Below, piece by piece: positions 1 through 9,240 of a stretch of 64,000 bases of DNA. Origin of the DNA: Alkalinema sp. FACHB-956 (GTDB lineage Bacteria; Cyanobacteriota; Cyanobacteriia; Leptolyngbyales; Leptolyngbyaceae); the NCBI RefSeq assembly GCF_014697025.1, contig NZ_JACJRC010000010.1, forward strand, positions 1 to 64,000. Reading direction: 5' to 3'. The notes beneath the pieces were generated by a model. It was not told the origin of the DNA. It saw only the letters and a list, made by a program, of their open reading frames with translations, and ran no database searches. Position numbers and translations under genes: made by a program. Each line of letters begins with the position of its first letter. Within the stretch, counting starts at the first letter, position 1.

Positions 1-233
1 AACCGACTACTCTGTCAAACAACCCCCGTTCGCTCAACCCTTCTGGCTCTCTTGACGCTCTCAGTTGTCTTTACAATACCGGCATTCCCAGGACTTGAAC
101 AGCTTTTTGCCATACTGAGAATTGCTGGAAAACCCAATTAAGTATTGATAATTAAGTATTGGCCGTATTTTGTATTATTTGCTACAGACTGCCCGTGAAT
201 CGTAGCGTTGATCTACAGCTTGACTGCCAGAAT

Positions 234-2135
234 TTAGCGTTTGGCTAAGAGACAATCTACCCATGATGTTTGTGCTTGCATCGAGAGATTGGCCTGCGTA
301 GCCGAATCAGTATTTGGATTACCAGGGAATGTATTTTCAGAATTCTCTCCAGAATTGACCACAGTGTTTTCGATCGCGTCTCCAGAACCATTGGAAACCC
401 CGTTCGTGGGAATTAAACCCACCACATGGGGAACCGGACGTGGCGTATAGGCCACCAACGATTCTCCCTGAAATGCCAGTGATGTGCTTGCCCCAGAATC
501 CAACATCACGGCGTCACGATAGCCTGCCTTCAGCAATTTCTGTCCCAAATTCACCGAGCCGATCGGATCCTTGGAAACCCCAATCATCGGCTGACCCGAT
601 TGATTAATCCCCCAAAAGGCCCGATGTCGTTCCGCATTGAAATCAAATAAATTCCCAAAGGCGGCCTCCGGTTGGGCTTGCCCGTCTCGTACAAGCCATG
701 CTGCCGCCACAAACGCATCCGTCACCTTAGGCATTTCTGCCTGAATCCCCGCTAGGGAATTATGCTTTGCGGCATCAAAGGGAATATAGCGCACTTCCTC
801 CGGACTAATCAGGACCAAAGGCCGACCGTTGAGGCGCAAGTTTTCCCGATCGTTCCCCGGCACAAATTCCCCTGAGGTTTGGCTGTAGACCGGGCCAATC
901 ATCTTATTGGAATCGAGAAATTCCAAGGAAAAGAAACCACCATCCACCCCTGCGATCGCTGGTGTTCCCGCTAGGATGGCAGGCACCTGATCCCTTGTCT
1001 TGGCATGGATAGTCATCGGTTTACCGCCGGAGATGAAGACAAATCCAGTGTTCTCGATCGTCGGTTCCTGCTTCTGGATCGGCGACTGGAAATCAAAACC
1101 CACATTCCACTTGGGTAACGGTGCTCCCCCCCAAGCTTGATCCAACATCTCCGCAATGCGCGACTGTCCAATGCGCCCGATCGCTAACAAACTTTCCGAC
1201 TGACCCGCCAAGCGCTCATCCAAGTCATTCATGGTGAGTGCTGCACTGTAGCCCGCCTGCTGCACAAAATTAGCAACTTGCTGGTTATATTTGCCCTCGG
1301 GATAGGTAAAGTAGTGAATCGGAATCCCTAGTTCGCGCTCCAATACCTGCTTTGATTCGGTCAGTTCTGTCTTCAGTTGCGCTTCGGAGACTTTTGTCAA
1401 ATCTGGCGGATGGCTGACACTGTGAGCCGCGATCGTAATCAGCGGATCCTTGGCCATCTCCCGCAGTTGCTCCCAATTCAAACTCGATCGGCCCATCTTC
1501 TTGCCCACCTTGGCCGTGTAAATCGAGAAGGCAGCGGGATAGTTGTACTTTTTCAACAGCGGGTAAACGTGGGTATAGTGGCCTTCATAGCCATCATCAA
1601 AGGTCAACAAAATTGGTTTTGGGGGCAGTGGCATCCCCGTGCGCAGGTGCACCATCAACTGATCCAGACTGATGGGCGTGAGGTTCTTATCCCGAATCGC
1701 TTGCAAATGGGCTTCAAACTCAGCGGGAGTGACATCAAAACTGACTTGCTTCTCCGGCAGAATGTCGTGGTACATCATCACCGGAACCCGTGCTGCCCTA
1801 GCCCGCTCATGGATTTCGGGAAACGGTTTGGGATTGAGCATTGCCCCTAGGTTGGGGATTAACTGATCTGCCAGGTAGTTCAACGCGATCGCTGAAGCGC
1901 CCACTGCGGTTGTATCCTGTACCAACGGCTTCGCCAAACTGACCCAGGTGGACACTGGAATTCCTACGGTGGCGCATTGGGTAGGGGCCGACTGGCTAGA
2001 CCTTGCATCTCGACTCGGTTGGGCGGCTGCCGGAGAGATCAAGGGCGCACTGAAAGAACTACTCCACAGCAGACTAGCGCTCAAACCCAGGAGGGCGTTC
2101 CAACGCACCAGAAATCGCGATCGCACAACAGTCAT
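234..2135 (-). CDS. Secreted polysaccharide deacetylase fused to a phosphodiester glycosidase domain
   Basis: Predicted exported envelope enzyme with two catalytic domains. From the chosen ATG there is a basic n-region and a hydrophobic segment ending near SPAAAQ, a signal peptide. Counting from an upstream GTG at 2174, the NodB-type deacetylase spans about residues 130-330, with PVMMYHD, the metal/catalytic motif TFDDGYEGHY (191-200), the metal-binding HSVSH (251-255) and YFTYPEGKYN. From about 375 to 590 follows a NAGPA/DUF2233 phosphodiester glycosidase domain with GVDGGFF (409-415) and VMLDSGASTSL. The last 60 residues are Asn/Thr/Ser-rich. The family deacetylates N-acetylated glycans; the second domain cleaves sugar phosphodiesters. 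The combined substrate, perhaps peptidoglycan or exopolysaccharide, is inference. The GTG start is possible but adds residues before the signal peptide. Confidence 0.85.
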   Translation of the reverse strand: MTVVRSRFLVRWNALLGLSASLLWSSSFSAPLISPAAAQPSRDARSSQSAPTQCATVGIPVSTWVSLAKPLVQDTTAVGASAIALNYLADQLIPNLGAMLNPKPFPEIHERARAARVPVMMYHDILPEKQVSFDVTPAEFEAHLQAIRDKNLTPISLDQLMVHLRTGMPLPPKPILLTFDDGYEGHYTHVYPLLKKYNYPAAFSIYTAKVGKKMGRSSLNWEQLREMAKDPLITIAAHSVSHPPDLTKVSEAQLKTELTESKQVLERELGIPIHYFTYPEGKYNQQVANFVQQAGYSAALTMNDLDERLAGQSESLLAIGRIGQSRIAEMLDQAWGGAPLPKWNVGFDFQSPIQKQEPTIENTGFVFISGGKPMTIHAKTRDQVPAILAGTPAIAGVDGGFFSLEFLDSNKMIGPVYSQTSGEFVPGNDRENLRLNGRPLVLISPEEVRYIPFDAAKHNSLAGIQAEMPKVTDAFVAAAWLVRDGQAQPEAAFGNLFDFNAERHRAFWGINQSGQPMIGVSKDPIGSVNLGQKLLKAGYRDAVMLDSGASTSLAFQGESLVAYTPRPVPHVVGLIPTNGVSNGSGDAIENTVVNSGENSENTFPGNPNTDSATQANLSMQAQTSWVDCLLAKR

Positions 2136-2596
2136 GGGAGATGTCCGGGAAGTAATGGCAAGAAGGAGAGTCACACACGTACCTCATCCTCATTAACGCG
2201 GGCAATCTCGATCGTTCCGGCTAAATTGACTGCCAGCCCTAGAATTTTCTGCGATGGGGCAGTTGCAAGGATGGGTGAACGCTTTTATGACAAGGGCTGG
2301 ATAACATGGCTAGAGAACTACGCTATCCAAAGTGCAGCAAAAGCATGACCCGCAGGAAAATCAAAGGGGTGGGAAATCAAAGGGGCAACGAGATTGAGAA
2401 GGGCGTTTGAAAAGGCTTTGGAAAGGGTGTTCGGAAATGTATTCTATTATGTCTGGGAAAAAGAATGTATGTCTGGGAAAAAGAATGGCATCTGAAAAGT
2501 CTAAAGAATTTGTTTCAAATTTAGAAACTTTAGGGGGGTGTCCACAAATTCAATGGCAGATTGATAGGACATAGGATTCTTTGGAGATGAAGATTT
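2136..2596. other. Divergent intergenic region with 20-bp tandem repeat
   Basis: Gene-free space between two divergently transcribed exported-protein genes, so it should hold both promoters. It contains a perfect 20-bp tandem duplication (2448-2467 and 2468-2487, unit TATGTCTGGGAAAAAGAATG) and a looser repeat of AAATCAAAGGGG near 2357-2385. A GGAG element about 11 bases before 2597 can serve as ribosome binding site of the SIMPL gene. No convincing promoter boxes were assigned. Confidence 0.5.
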
Positions 2597-3385
2597 ATGC
2601 TATCCAATGCTGCCCGGAAGTTGTCTCAGCCAGTCTCGCCCTCACAGTCGTCTTTGCAGTCATCCAGCGCCACCCGATCGCGATCCCGTTACTGGGCTAT
2701 CTTACCGATTCTGCTTGGGATCATGGCCTGTAGTGTGGCACAACCCGCGATCGCGGCGGAAAAGTTACTGCGGACCTTAACGGTCACCGGTCGCGGGACC
2801 GAACGGATTCCCACCACGTTGACCCAAGTGCGTTTAGGCGTGGAAGCCCAAGGCAAAACGGCCAAGGAGGTGCAAGCGGAGGTGGCACGGCGAGCCACAG
2901 CGGTGGTGGAACTGTTGAAGGCTCGTAATGTGGAAAAACTGGAAACAACGGGGATCAACCTGAGCCCAAACTATGACTATCGAGATGGCAAACAAATCCT
3001 GGTGGGCTATGTTGCCTCGAACATGGTGAGCTTCCGTATTCCCACCGCCAAGGCCGGAACCATTATGGATGATGCGGTCAAATCGGGAGCCAGTCGCATT
3101 GACGGTGTGAGTTTTATTGCTACGGATGCCGCGATCGCCGATGCCCAAAAGGTCGCCCTGCGCAAAGCGACCCAGGATGCTCAAACCCAGGCGAATGCGG
3201 TCCTCAGCTCCCTGAATCTGACCTCCAAGGAAATTGTCAGTATTCAAGTCAATGGGGCCACTCCGCCGACCCCTCGGCTGTATGCTGCTGATAATTTTAA
3301 ACTCCGAGCCGAGGCAGCCTCTACCCCAGTGATGGATAGTGAGCAACCCGTAGAAGCGTCCGTCACGCTCGAAATCAGTTACTAG
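2597..3385 (+). CDS. SIMPL domain (DUF541) periplasmic protein
   Basis: A 262-residue exported protein. Residues 1-31 are Ser/Gln/Arg-rich, 33-53 form a hydrophobic stretch ending AQPAIAA, consistent with signal peptidase cleavage near residue 54. The rest matches the SIMPL/DUF541 family: LTVTGRGTERIP at the start, then alternating strands and helices, the segment VVELLKARNVEKLETTGINL, and a C-terminal VEASVTLEISY strand. Family members are periplasmic or outer-membrane-associated proteins of poorly defined function. It is a single gene facing the SirB1-type gene, with a long inverted repeat between their stop codons. Confidence 0.8.
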   Translation: MLSNAARKLSQPVSPSQSSLQSSSATRSRSRYWAILPILLGIMACSVAQPAIAAEKLLRTLTVTGRGTERIPTTLTQVRLGVEAQGKTAKEVQAEVARRATAVVELLKARNVEKLETTGINLSPNYDYRDGKQILVGYVASNMVSFRIPTAKAGTIMDDAVKSGASRIDGVSFIATDAAIADAQKVALRKATQDAQTQANAVLSSLNLTSKEIVSIQVNGATPPTPRLYAADNFKLRAEAASTPVMDSEQPVEASVTLEISY

Positions 3386-3391
3386 CGCCCA

Positions 3392-3449
3392 CAGGAGCGG
3401 ATGAGCCAGGACAATTCATCCAGCTAATACCCCTGTCCATCCGCTCCTG
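3392..3449. terminator. Hairpin between convergent genes
   Basis: A perfect 12-bp inverted repeat (CAGGAGCGGATG at 3392-3403 and CATCCGCTCCTG at 3438-3449) lies seven bases after the SIMPL stop codon and before the convergent SirB1-type stop. A further AGGACA/TGTCC pairing can extend the inside of the stem. There is no T-run on either side, so intrinsic termination is plausible but not proven. Confidence 0.5.
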
Positions 3450-3479
3450 GGTCAACCCATGACCCCTTGACTCCAGGAT

Positions 3480-4322
3480 CTAGGGGCGATAATCCCAGCG
3501 ATCGCCCCGATCGAGCTTGGCTAACAGTTGCAAGATTAATTTTCGATCCTGGGTTGTGGGCTTGACCGTGAGATACTGTTCCAGATCTTGGCGGGCCTCT
3601 ACCCAGCGATTCATTTGATAGTAAATAATGCCCCGATCGCGCAATTCCGTTGGCGTATCTGGGAACAGCAACAGAATGCGATCGATCGCAGCTAAGGACT
3701 TGTGGTTATTTCCAGAATTGATGTAAGTGGCTTTGAGGTTCACTAGCATCCGCGCTAGAAATTGCCGATTGCTCACTGGGGTTAACCAATTAGGGTCAAC
3801 CCTAAAGTTGGGATTCTCTGCTTGCCCTAGCAATACTGCACAGTCGTCTTTAAACAAGACTTCGCCTCGGTTAAACGCATCCACGTAGAGATCCATCTCG
3901 CCTACCACCGGACGAATCAAAAAATGGCCGGGAAACCCAATGCCCACCATCGGAAAGTGAATGCGTTTCGCGATCGCGAGGTACACCAACGACAGGGTAA
4001 TGGGAATCCCCAAGCGGCGATCGATCACCTGATTGAGATAACTATTACGTGGATCGTAGTAATCCGATTGATTGCCGGAAAAGCCTAAATCATCATAGAG
4101 ATACTGATTAATGGTTTGAATGACTTTCAGGGGATACCAGGTATCTGGCAATCGGACTTGGACTGCTTCCGCCATCCTATCCAGCGTATAGAGATATTCC
4201 TCCACATTCAGGGTGGGATCTTCTTCTTGGGCAATGTATAGAGCAGCCCGTTCCAAGCAAATTTGCGCCTCAGGCTGACAAATTTCTCGAATAAAACACT
4301 GCCGAGCAAGCGAGAATTGCAT
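3480..4322 (-). CDS. SirB1 family protein (transglutaminase-like core plus TPR)
   Basis: A 280-residue cytosolic protein without signal peptide. Residues about 30-190 resemble the SirB1/transglutaminase-like family, with DDLGFSGNQSDYYDPRNSYL, NQVIDRRLGIPITLSLVYLAIAKR and VGIGFPGHFLIRP, the usual landmarks. The C-terminal part (about 200-265) forms tetratricopeptide helices, including DRGIIYYQMNRWVEARQDLE. Such proteins are widespread in cyanobacteria and proteobacteria; the biochemical role is unsettled. It is the last gene before the convergent SIMPL gene. Confidence 0.85.
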   Translation of the reverse strand: MQFSLARQCFIREICQPEAQICLERAALYIAQEEDPTLNVEEYLYTLDRMAEAVQVRLPDTWYPLKVIQTINQYLYDDLGFSGNQSDYYDPRNSYLNQVIDRRLGIPITLSLVYLAIAKRIHFPMVGIGFPGHFLIRPVVGEMDLYVDAFNRGEVLFKDDCAVLLGQAENPNFRVDPNWLTPVSNRQFLARMLVNLKATYINSGNNHKSLAAIDRILLLFPDTPTELRDRGIIYYQMNRWVEARQDLEQYLTVKPTTQDRKLILQLLAKLDRGDRWDYRP

Positions 4323-4394
4323 AGAGACTGATCAATGAGGAACTAATAACGACTGGCGATCGATCAAAAAGGAATGCTTATCACAAGGAAGACT

Positions 4395-4455
4395 GAGGAC
4401 CAAGTCTGTAAGCTCAGGAAGTCTGTAAGCTCAGGAAGTCTGTGAGCTTAAGTAT
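4395..4455. repeat. Short tandem repeat, about 18 bp, three copies
   Basis: Three near-identical copies of AAGTCTGTAAGCTCAGG (the last with GTGAGCTTAAG) lie between the SirB1-type gene and the CruP-like gene. They show no inverted symmetry and look like slippage-type duplications, as at many other places in this window. Confidence 0.7.
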
Positions 4456-4525
4456 GTAGGCTCGCTCATAATTTAGCGCTTTTTGCAACGGAAATACATG
4501 GCAGCCAGCCAATCTTCTCATTGGC

Positions 4526-6082
4526 TCATGGGTCTTCATAGTCTGCCCCGGAGCCATATTTCCATGCAGCTAAGCGACAATGCCAGAGATACTGCCGATC
4601 GGGGGGGAGGGTGGCAATCCAGGTTTGTAAAGAATTTATAAACGATCGACTCCACCAATGCAAAACCGTATAGGTCGCTAAATTCCCGTAATGTCCCAAC
4701 CAATCGAACAATGCAGGCAAGCCCACTTGAGGTAGGATTTTGACAATGAGTAATGGGTGGGCGATCGAAGCTTTAGCCAGGGTTTTAAACAGCGGTACGA
4801 ATTGCACCACATCCTGCAAAAAGGGCTTCAGGACTGGATCTCCCAGCGTTTGCATTTCTTGGAAAATATCGCGTAGCAATTGATTGATTTGATCGGGTTC
4901 TAGGGTTTGCTTGACTCCAACACTCATCGATTTCTGGAACAACCAAGTGACTTGTAAATTGGGTTGGTAGGGTTGCAATTGTCCTAACGATCGCCGATCG
5001 AGTACATCAGCCTGTAACGCTTCATCCAAGCCTTGGGTCAGGCGTTCCAAATGCCGCACCATCGCTCCAAAGCCACCAAAACTTAAGGGCGACTGCGCTC
5101 CGCTACTATCCCCGATCGCTAAAATCCGATCCCATTTCGGCTGTAAGGGACTGTTGCGGTAGCAGGGAAACATGCCAAACAAAGCCCGCTGGAATTGCAA
5201 CGCTTCTAATTCGATCGATTGATAACTGGGGAGAAGTCGAAAATATTCATCAAACAACGTTTCTAGGGAAATCCGATCGGGTTCCGCATCCAGATAGGTA
5301 AACAGATAGGTTGTGCGGCCATCCCGTGCCGGAAACGCTTCCCAGAAATATTGGCATTGATTTTGAATCGGTGTGAAGGAGGCAATCAGATCCCCCGCCG
5401 GATTCTCTGGAAAACCTGTAGCACAGGTACCAACGACTAAGCAGACCGCATCGGGTTTCTGTCCGTTTCTGGCTTGGCGCGTTACCGGGGAAAAATGCCC
5501 CATAACATCCAGCATTAAGCGGGCAGTCAAGGGGGTATCCGTCGATCGCACCGCCACCCCATTGGGATGCACCGTACAGCCCTTAAAAGGCGTCTGTTCC
5601 AATAAATCTCCGCCCGCATCGAGAAATTTTTGTTTCAGGAGGGCTAATAACTGAACGGGATCAACTCCGATATTTAAAACATCCTTAACCCAAATCTCCT
5701 GCTCCGCAAAACTGATGCGAATGGGATTAAATTCTGTCGCGATCGTTGTTGCCAATTCTGCTTCCGTTAGTAATCCCAATTGCACAAATTTCTGTAATTC
5801 CTGGCGGGAAATATTCCACTCCTGCACCCGCCCCTGCAGAATTCCCTGCTCCAGCAACGCCACTCGGTAACCGCGCTGGGCCAACACCGCCCCAACTAAA
5901 ATGCCCAACGTTCCCCCACAGATCAGCACATCCCAGGCGATCGTCGATAGGGGTTGGTCACTGGTTTCGACCACCTGCGGCGTGGGAATGGTGCCTTCCC
6001 GTAGGGATTGCCAAAGCTGGTCTGCCCGTTGCAAGCCTGCATAGGAGCCCAGCGGGGTGAGAATCGATCGGGTAAGGGACAT
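4526..6082 (-). CDS. cruP: CruP-type FAD-dependent oxidoreductase (lycopene cyclase paralogue)
   Basis: A 518-residue flavoprotein. The N-terminal Rossmann dinucleotide motif is WDVLICGGTLGILVGAVLAQ (about 50-69) followed by GYRVALLEQG, with an acidic residue ending the second strand. The EWNISRQEL segment and the C-terminal FAD contact ILAIGDSSGAQSPLSFGGFG (about 325-345) resemble the CruA/CruP lycopene cyclase group; length fits CruP better than the longer CruA. CruP proteins are conserved in cyanobacteria and plants and are linked to carotenoid metabolism or oxidative stress; cyclase activity is debated. It follows the nuclease gene on the same strand after a gap of about 100 bases. The symbol rests on motif similarity recalled from the family. 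Confidence 0.7.
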   Translation of the reverse strand: MSLTRSILTPLGSYAGLQRADQLWQSLREGTIPTPQVVETSDQPLSTIAWDVLICGGTLGILVGAVLAQRGYRVALLEQGILQGRVQEWNISRQELQKFVQLGLLTEAELATTIATEFNPIRISFAEQEIWVKDVLNIGVDPVQLLALLKQKFLDAGGDLLEQTPFKGCTVHPNGVAVRSTDTPLTARLMLDVMGHFSPVTRQARNGQKPDAVCLVVGTCATGFPENPAGDLIASFTPIQNQCQYFWEAFPARDGRTTYLFTYLDAEPDRISLETLFDEYFRLLPSYQSIELEALQFQRALFGMFPCYRNSPLQPKWDRILAIGDSSGAQSPLSFGGFGAMVRHLERLTQGLDEALQADVLDRRSLGQLQPYQPNLQVTWLFQKSMSVGVKQTLEPDQINQLLRDIFQEMQTLGDPVLKPFLQDVVQFVPLFKTLAKASIAHPLLIVKILPQVGLPALFDWLGHYGNLATYTVLHWWSRSFINSLQTWIATLPPDRQYLWHCRLAAWKYGSGADYEDP

Positions 6083-6188
6083 GGGTATTACGGCAAAAAC
6101 AGTCAGAAACCAAAGGTGGCCTCCCTAGGCAGCGCCTCAGGGATTCTACCAGCAGTTTACAAGGTAACCATTCCCCATTGCATAACCC

Positions 6189-7682
6189 CTATGCCACCGA
6201 GCCGTGGAGCTGCTGGGAATGCCGATCGGCGGACTGGAGAAACTCCACTAGCCATTCCTTAATCAAATGGGTGGCACGGCAATCATCTTCGTTATAGACC
6301 AAAATCGAGTCCAGGAAAGACCGATCGCCCGTCTGCAACCATTGGGCATACCAGTAAATCGACTGGGCACCGTTGGCGCTGGAATCCCGCCATTCAAAGC
6401 CAATCCAGCGGGCAATATTTTTCAGGGCATAGCTTTCTACGGGCAAGGTAGCTACCCGAGTGACGACTTCATGTAAATCGATAAACCGAGGCAGCATGGG
6501 TTGAATCAGGTGCTGCGGTGTGTCATACAGCTTGGCCAACTTGTTGACCGTCTGCACTTCGTAGGGGCAAAAATGAAAAATGGGCGCATCTGGATACGCC
6601 CATACCAAATCTAGAAGTTCTTGCCACACCCGCATTTCATGGTCTGGATGGTCAGCCAGAAAGGCGTGGAACTGTTGGGTCTGTTTCTGTCGATCGACGA
6701 CCAAGACCCCATGCAGGTAGATGAAATCTAAGGACGGTTCAGATTCAATGTCGAAATAAAGTTCGATCGAGGAGGTGGGAAGAAATTCGTTAATAAAGCG
6801 AGGCCGCTGGTGCACGGGGGGATAGTCTGTGGTGGGTAGCGCCTGGTTTTGGAGGGTTGCCTGGGCTTGCTGGGTGATTTTCTTCGCCATTTCCAAGCCG
6901 AAGCCGGGTAAGGTTTCGAGGGCCTTGGGAGGCGTCTTGGCGAGGGATTCCAGGGAGGTCAGGTTGAGGGCTTGCAGTTCCCGGTAGCGGCTCTGGGTGA
7001 CGCCCGGTAAGAGGGACAGGTGCTCCGTTTCTTTGGCCGTTTCGTAGCAATGACTGTACCAATGGCAGAGACTACAGCGATTGCGGGAGATAAACACCTC
7101 TGGACTGGCTTCGGCCTGGAGGCTGGCAATACAACTAGTCAGAACCTCTTCCATGCGGGGAATCATTTCCCACAGATCGATCGAGTATTGTCCTTTTTCC
7201 CGCAGGAACAAATAAGATTCTTCCGGCCAGGTGCCCTGTACTGCCGCCAGCACTTTGACGTGGTAAGCCGCCACGATTTGGTATTCCGTTTTGGAACGCT
7301 TACTCAGCTTAATTTCCACGGGGGCATACAGCCAATCTCCCAGGTCGGACGTTCCCGCCTGCCTCACGAGCAGGTCTGGGTTGCTCATTAAGGTAGTGCC
7401 CTCAACCTCCGTCAGCAGTACACCCTGGTAAATAAAGTCCGCCCCTTGTTGCATCAGTTCTAGGGTCTTGGCAGCGGCGATCGTCCAGTTGTGGCTGGGG
7501 TAGACGGGTCGCACATAGTCCAAGGTTTCGAGAATTTCGCGGTGGTGAGCAGCACTATCCTGCATCAACTTGACCACGTAGTCGTTCATGGAGTCACGCT
7601 GAAGCGGGTCGCCGTGGGTATCAAGGAAAGCGCGGCGGCTGCATCGTTGATAGTTCAACAAAAGCTCTGCCGTTATGAGCAT
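6189..7682 (-). CDS. TM0106-family RecB-like nuclease with C-terminal RNase H-like domain
   Basis: A 497-residue protein with three modules. Residues 1-215 are Cas4/RecB-like: a PD-(D/E)XK core with D103, E123 and K125 (in PVEIKLSK) and four cysteines, C14 plus C203, C206 and C212, arranged like the Fe-S cluster ligands of Cas4/AddB nucleases. Residues 250-270 hold a helix-hairpin-helix (LPGFGLEMAKKI). Residues 305-480 resemble a DEDD exonuclease/RNase H-like domain, with D311 and E313 in YFDIES and a terminal YNEDDCRAT. The family is annotated as putative nuclease without a settled role. No cas genes are nearby, so a CRISPR function is not indicated; DNA repair is a guess. Confidence 0.85.
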   Translation of the reverse strand: MLITAELLLNYQRCSRRAFLDTHGDPLQRDSMNDYVVKLMQDSAAHHREILETLDYVRPVYPSHNWTIAAAKTLELMQQGADFIYQGVLLTEVEGTTLMSNPDLLVRQAGTSDLGDWLYAPVEIKLSKRSKTEYQIVAAYHVKVLAAVQGTWPEESYLFLREKGQYSIDLWEMIPRMEEVLTSCIASLQAEASPEVFISRNRCSLCHWYSHCYETAKETEHLSLLPGVTQSRYRELQALNLTSLESLAKTPPKALETLPGFGLEMAKKITQQAQATLQNQALPTTDYPPVHQRPRFINEFLPTSSIELYFDIESEPSLDFIYLHGVLVVDRQKQTQQFHAFLADHPDHEMRVWQELLDLVWAYPDAPIFHFCPYEVQTVNKLAKLYDTPQHLIQPMLPRFIDLHEVVTRVATLPVESYALKNIARWIGFEWRDSSANGAQSIYWYAQWLQTGDRSFLDSILVYNEDDCRATHLIKEWLVEFLQSADRHSQQLHGSVA

Positions 7683-7789
7683 GGAAATCGATCGAGGGAG
7701 TTAGGGTGGACTCGAGCCGGAAGATGCTATGGGACTTTACAGGGATTCACTTATGCTCTAGTTTAGGCCAGAAAGTTCCTTCTGCGTGT

Positions 7790-8974
7790 ATGACCTTCGA
7801 TCGGATTCTCACCCATCGCCAAGAATTTCCTTTTCTCGACCAGTACGCCTACTTTAACTACGGCGGCCAGGGACTCATGTCTCGTCGAGCGTTAGAGGCT
7901 GTGACCCAGGCCCAGGAGACGTTACAACGCATTGCACCCTTTTCCCAGGCGGCCTACGACTACAGTTTGCAACTGACGGAGGATCTGCGGCGCACGATCG
8001 CGGGGGAACTGGGAGCCCCACCGGACAGCATCACTTTGACCGAAGACACCACGGTTGGCTGCAACATTGCCCTCTGGGGACTGGATTGGCAGGCGGGCGA
8101 TCATTTGCTAATCACGGACTGCGAACACCAGGGGGTGTTGGCGATCGTTCAAGAACTTCAGCATCGCTTTAGCATTGAGGTCTCGGTCTGTCCGCTGTTG
8201 CCAACGCTGAATGGGGGCGATCCAGTGACCACGTTGGTGAGTTATTTGCGCCCGAACACGCGCATGGTGGTGCTGAGCCATGTCCTGTGGAATACGGGAC
8301 AGGTGTTGCCGTTGGAGCCGATCGTTGCTGGTTGCCGGAGTCATAGCGATCGGGTGCGAATTTTAGTAGACGCGGCCCAGTCGGTGGGGGTGTTGCCGCT
8401 GAATCTGACCACCCTAGGGGCGGATTACTATGCCTTTACCTGCCATAAGTGGTGGTGCGGTTCCGCAGGGGTGGGCGGCCTGTATGTGCGCCCGGAGGTA
8501 CGGGAGGCGTTACGTCCAACGTTTATTGGCTGGCGCAGTATTCGCACCAATGCCCAGGGCAAACCGATCGCCTGGGAAGGGGGTGGAAAACGCTATGAGG
8601 TCGCGACCTCGGCGGTGCTGTTGTATCCCGGAGTTACCACTGCCATTCAGGTGCAGCAGTCCTTAGGTTCAGCGGCGGAACGCTATGGCATGATCTGCGA
8701 TCGCAGTCGCTACCTTTGGGAACAATTGCAAACCATTCCCCAGGTGACAACACTACGTACAACGCCCCCAGAGTCAGGATTAGTTTCCTTTCAAATCACT
8801 TCCGGCCCGCAGCAAGCTCAGCATAGGGGATTAGTGATGGGCCTAGAATCCCAAGGCATTTTAGTCCGGTTGTTGCTAGATCCCAATTGCATCCGAGCTT
8901 GCACCCATTACTTCACAACGGAGGCTGAGATCGATCGCTTAGTTGCTGAGATCGGGGCGATCGTCGGTAAATAG
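7790..8974 (+). CDS. L-cysteine/cystine C-S lyase (C-DES type, PLP-dependent)
   Basis: A 394-residue class V aminotransferase-fold enzyme from the chosen ATG (the open frame extends upstream to 7706 with residues unlike the family). The order of motifs YFNYGGQG, TTVGCNIALWGLDW, TDCEHQGVLAIVQ, ILVDAAQS (D194) and FTCHKWWCGSAGVGGLY (PLP lysine K220) closely follows the cyanobacterial cystine lyase C-DES of Synechocystis as I remember it. C-DES cleaves cystine to cysteine persulfide, pyruvate and ammonia and can feed sulfur to Fe-S cluster assembly. It is divergent from the nuclease gene. A related desulfurase or epimerase activity cannot be ruled out. Confidence 0.82.
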   Translation: MTFDRILTHRQEFPFLDQYAYFNYGGQGLMSRRALEAVTQAQETLQRIAPFSQAAYDYSLQLTEDLRRTIAGELGAPPDSITLTEDTTVGCNIALWGLDWQAGDHLLITDCEHQGVLAIVQELQHRFSIEVSVCPLLPTLNGGDPVTTLVSYLRPNTRMVVLSHVLWNTGQVLPLEPIVAGCRSHSDRVRILVDAAQSVGVLPLNLTTLGADYYAFTCHKWWCGSAGVGGLYVRPEVREALRPTFIGWRSIRTNAQGKPIAWEGGGKRYEVATSAVLLYPGVTTAIQVQQSLGSAAERYGMICDRSRYLWEQLQTIPQVTTLRTTPPESGLVSFQITSGPQQAQHRGLVMGLESQGILVRLLLDPNCIRACTHYFTTEAEIDRLVAEIGAIVGK

Positions 8975-9240
8975 TTCGGCCATTAGTACAGTAATAAACC
9001 GCAAGCTCGATCGGCTCAAACCCCTACCAGCACTCAAACTACTGCTCAAATTACCGCTCAAATTACGGTGACTCCTACAGCCCCTGGGATAGCAGGTTTT
9101 CTAGGATGCCTATGCCTTCGATCGCCAGTCTAGCAACGACGATCGAAATGTTTGCACTTTCTAAAAATCCTTGCTATAGTACAGAAGTACTAAGTACCTG
9201 CATACTAGTACTCGATGTTTCGTAAGGGGACTTTTGGGAA

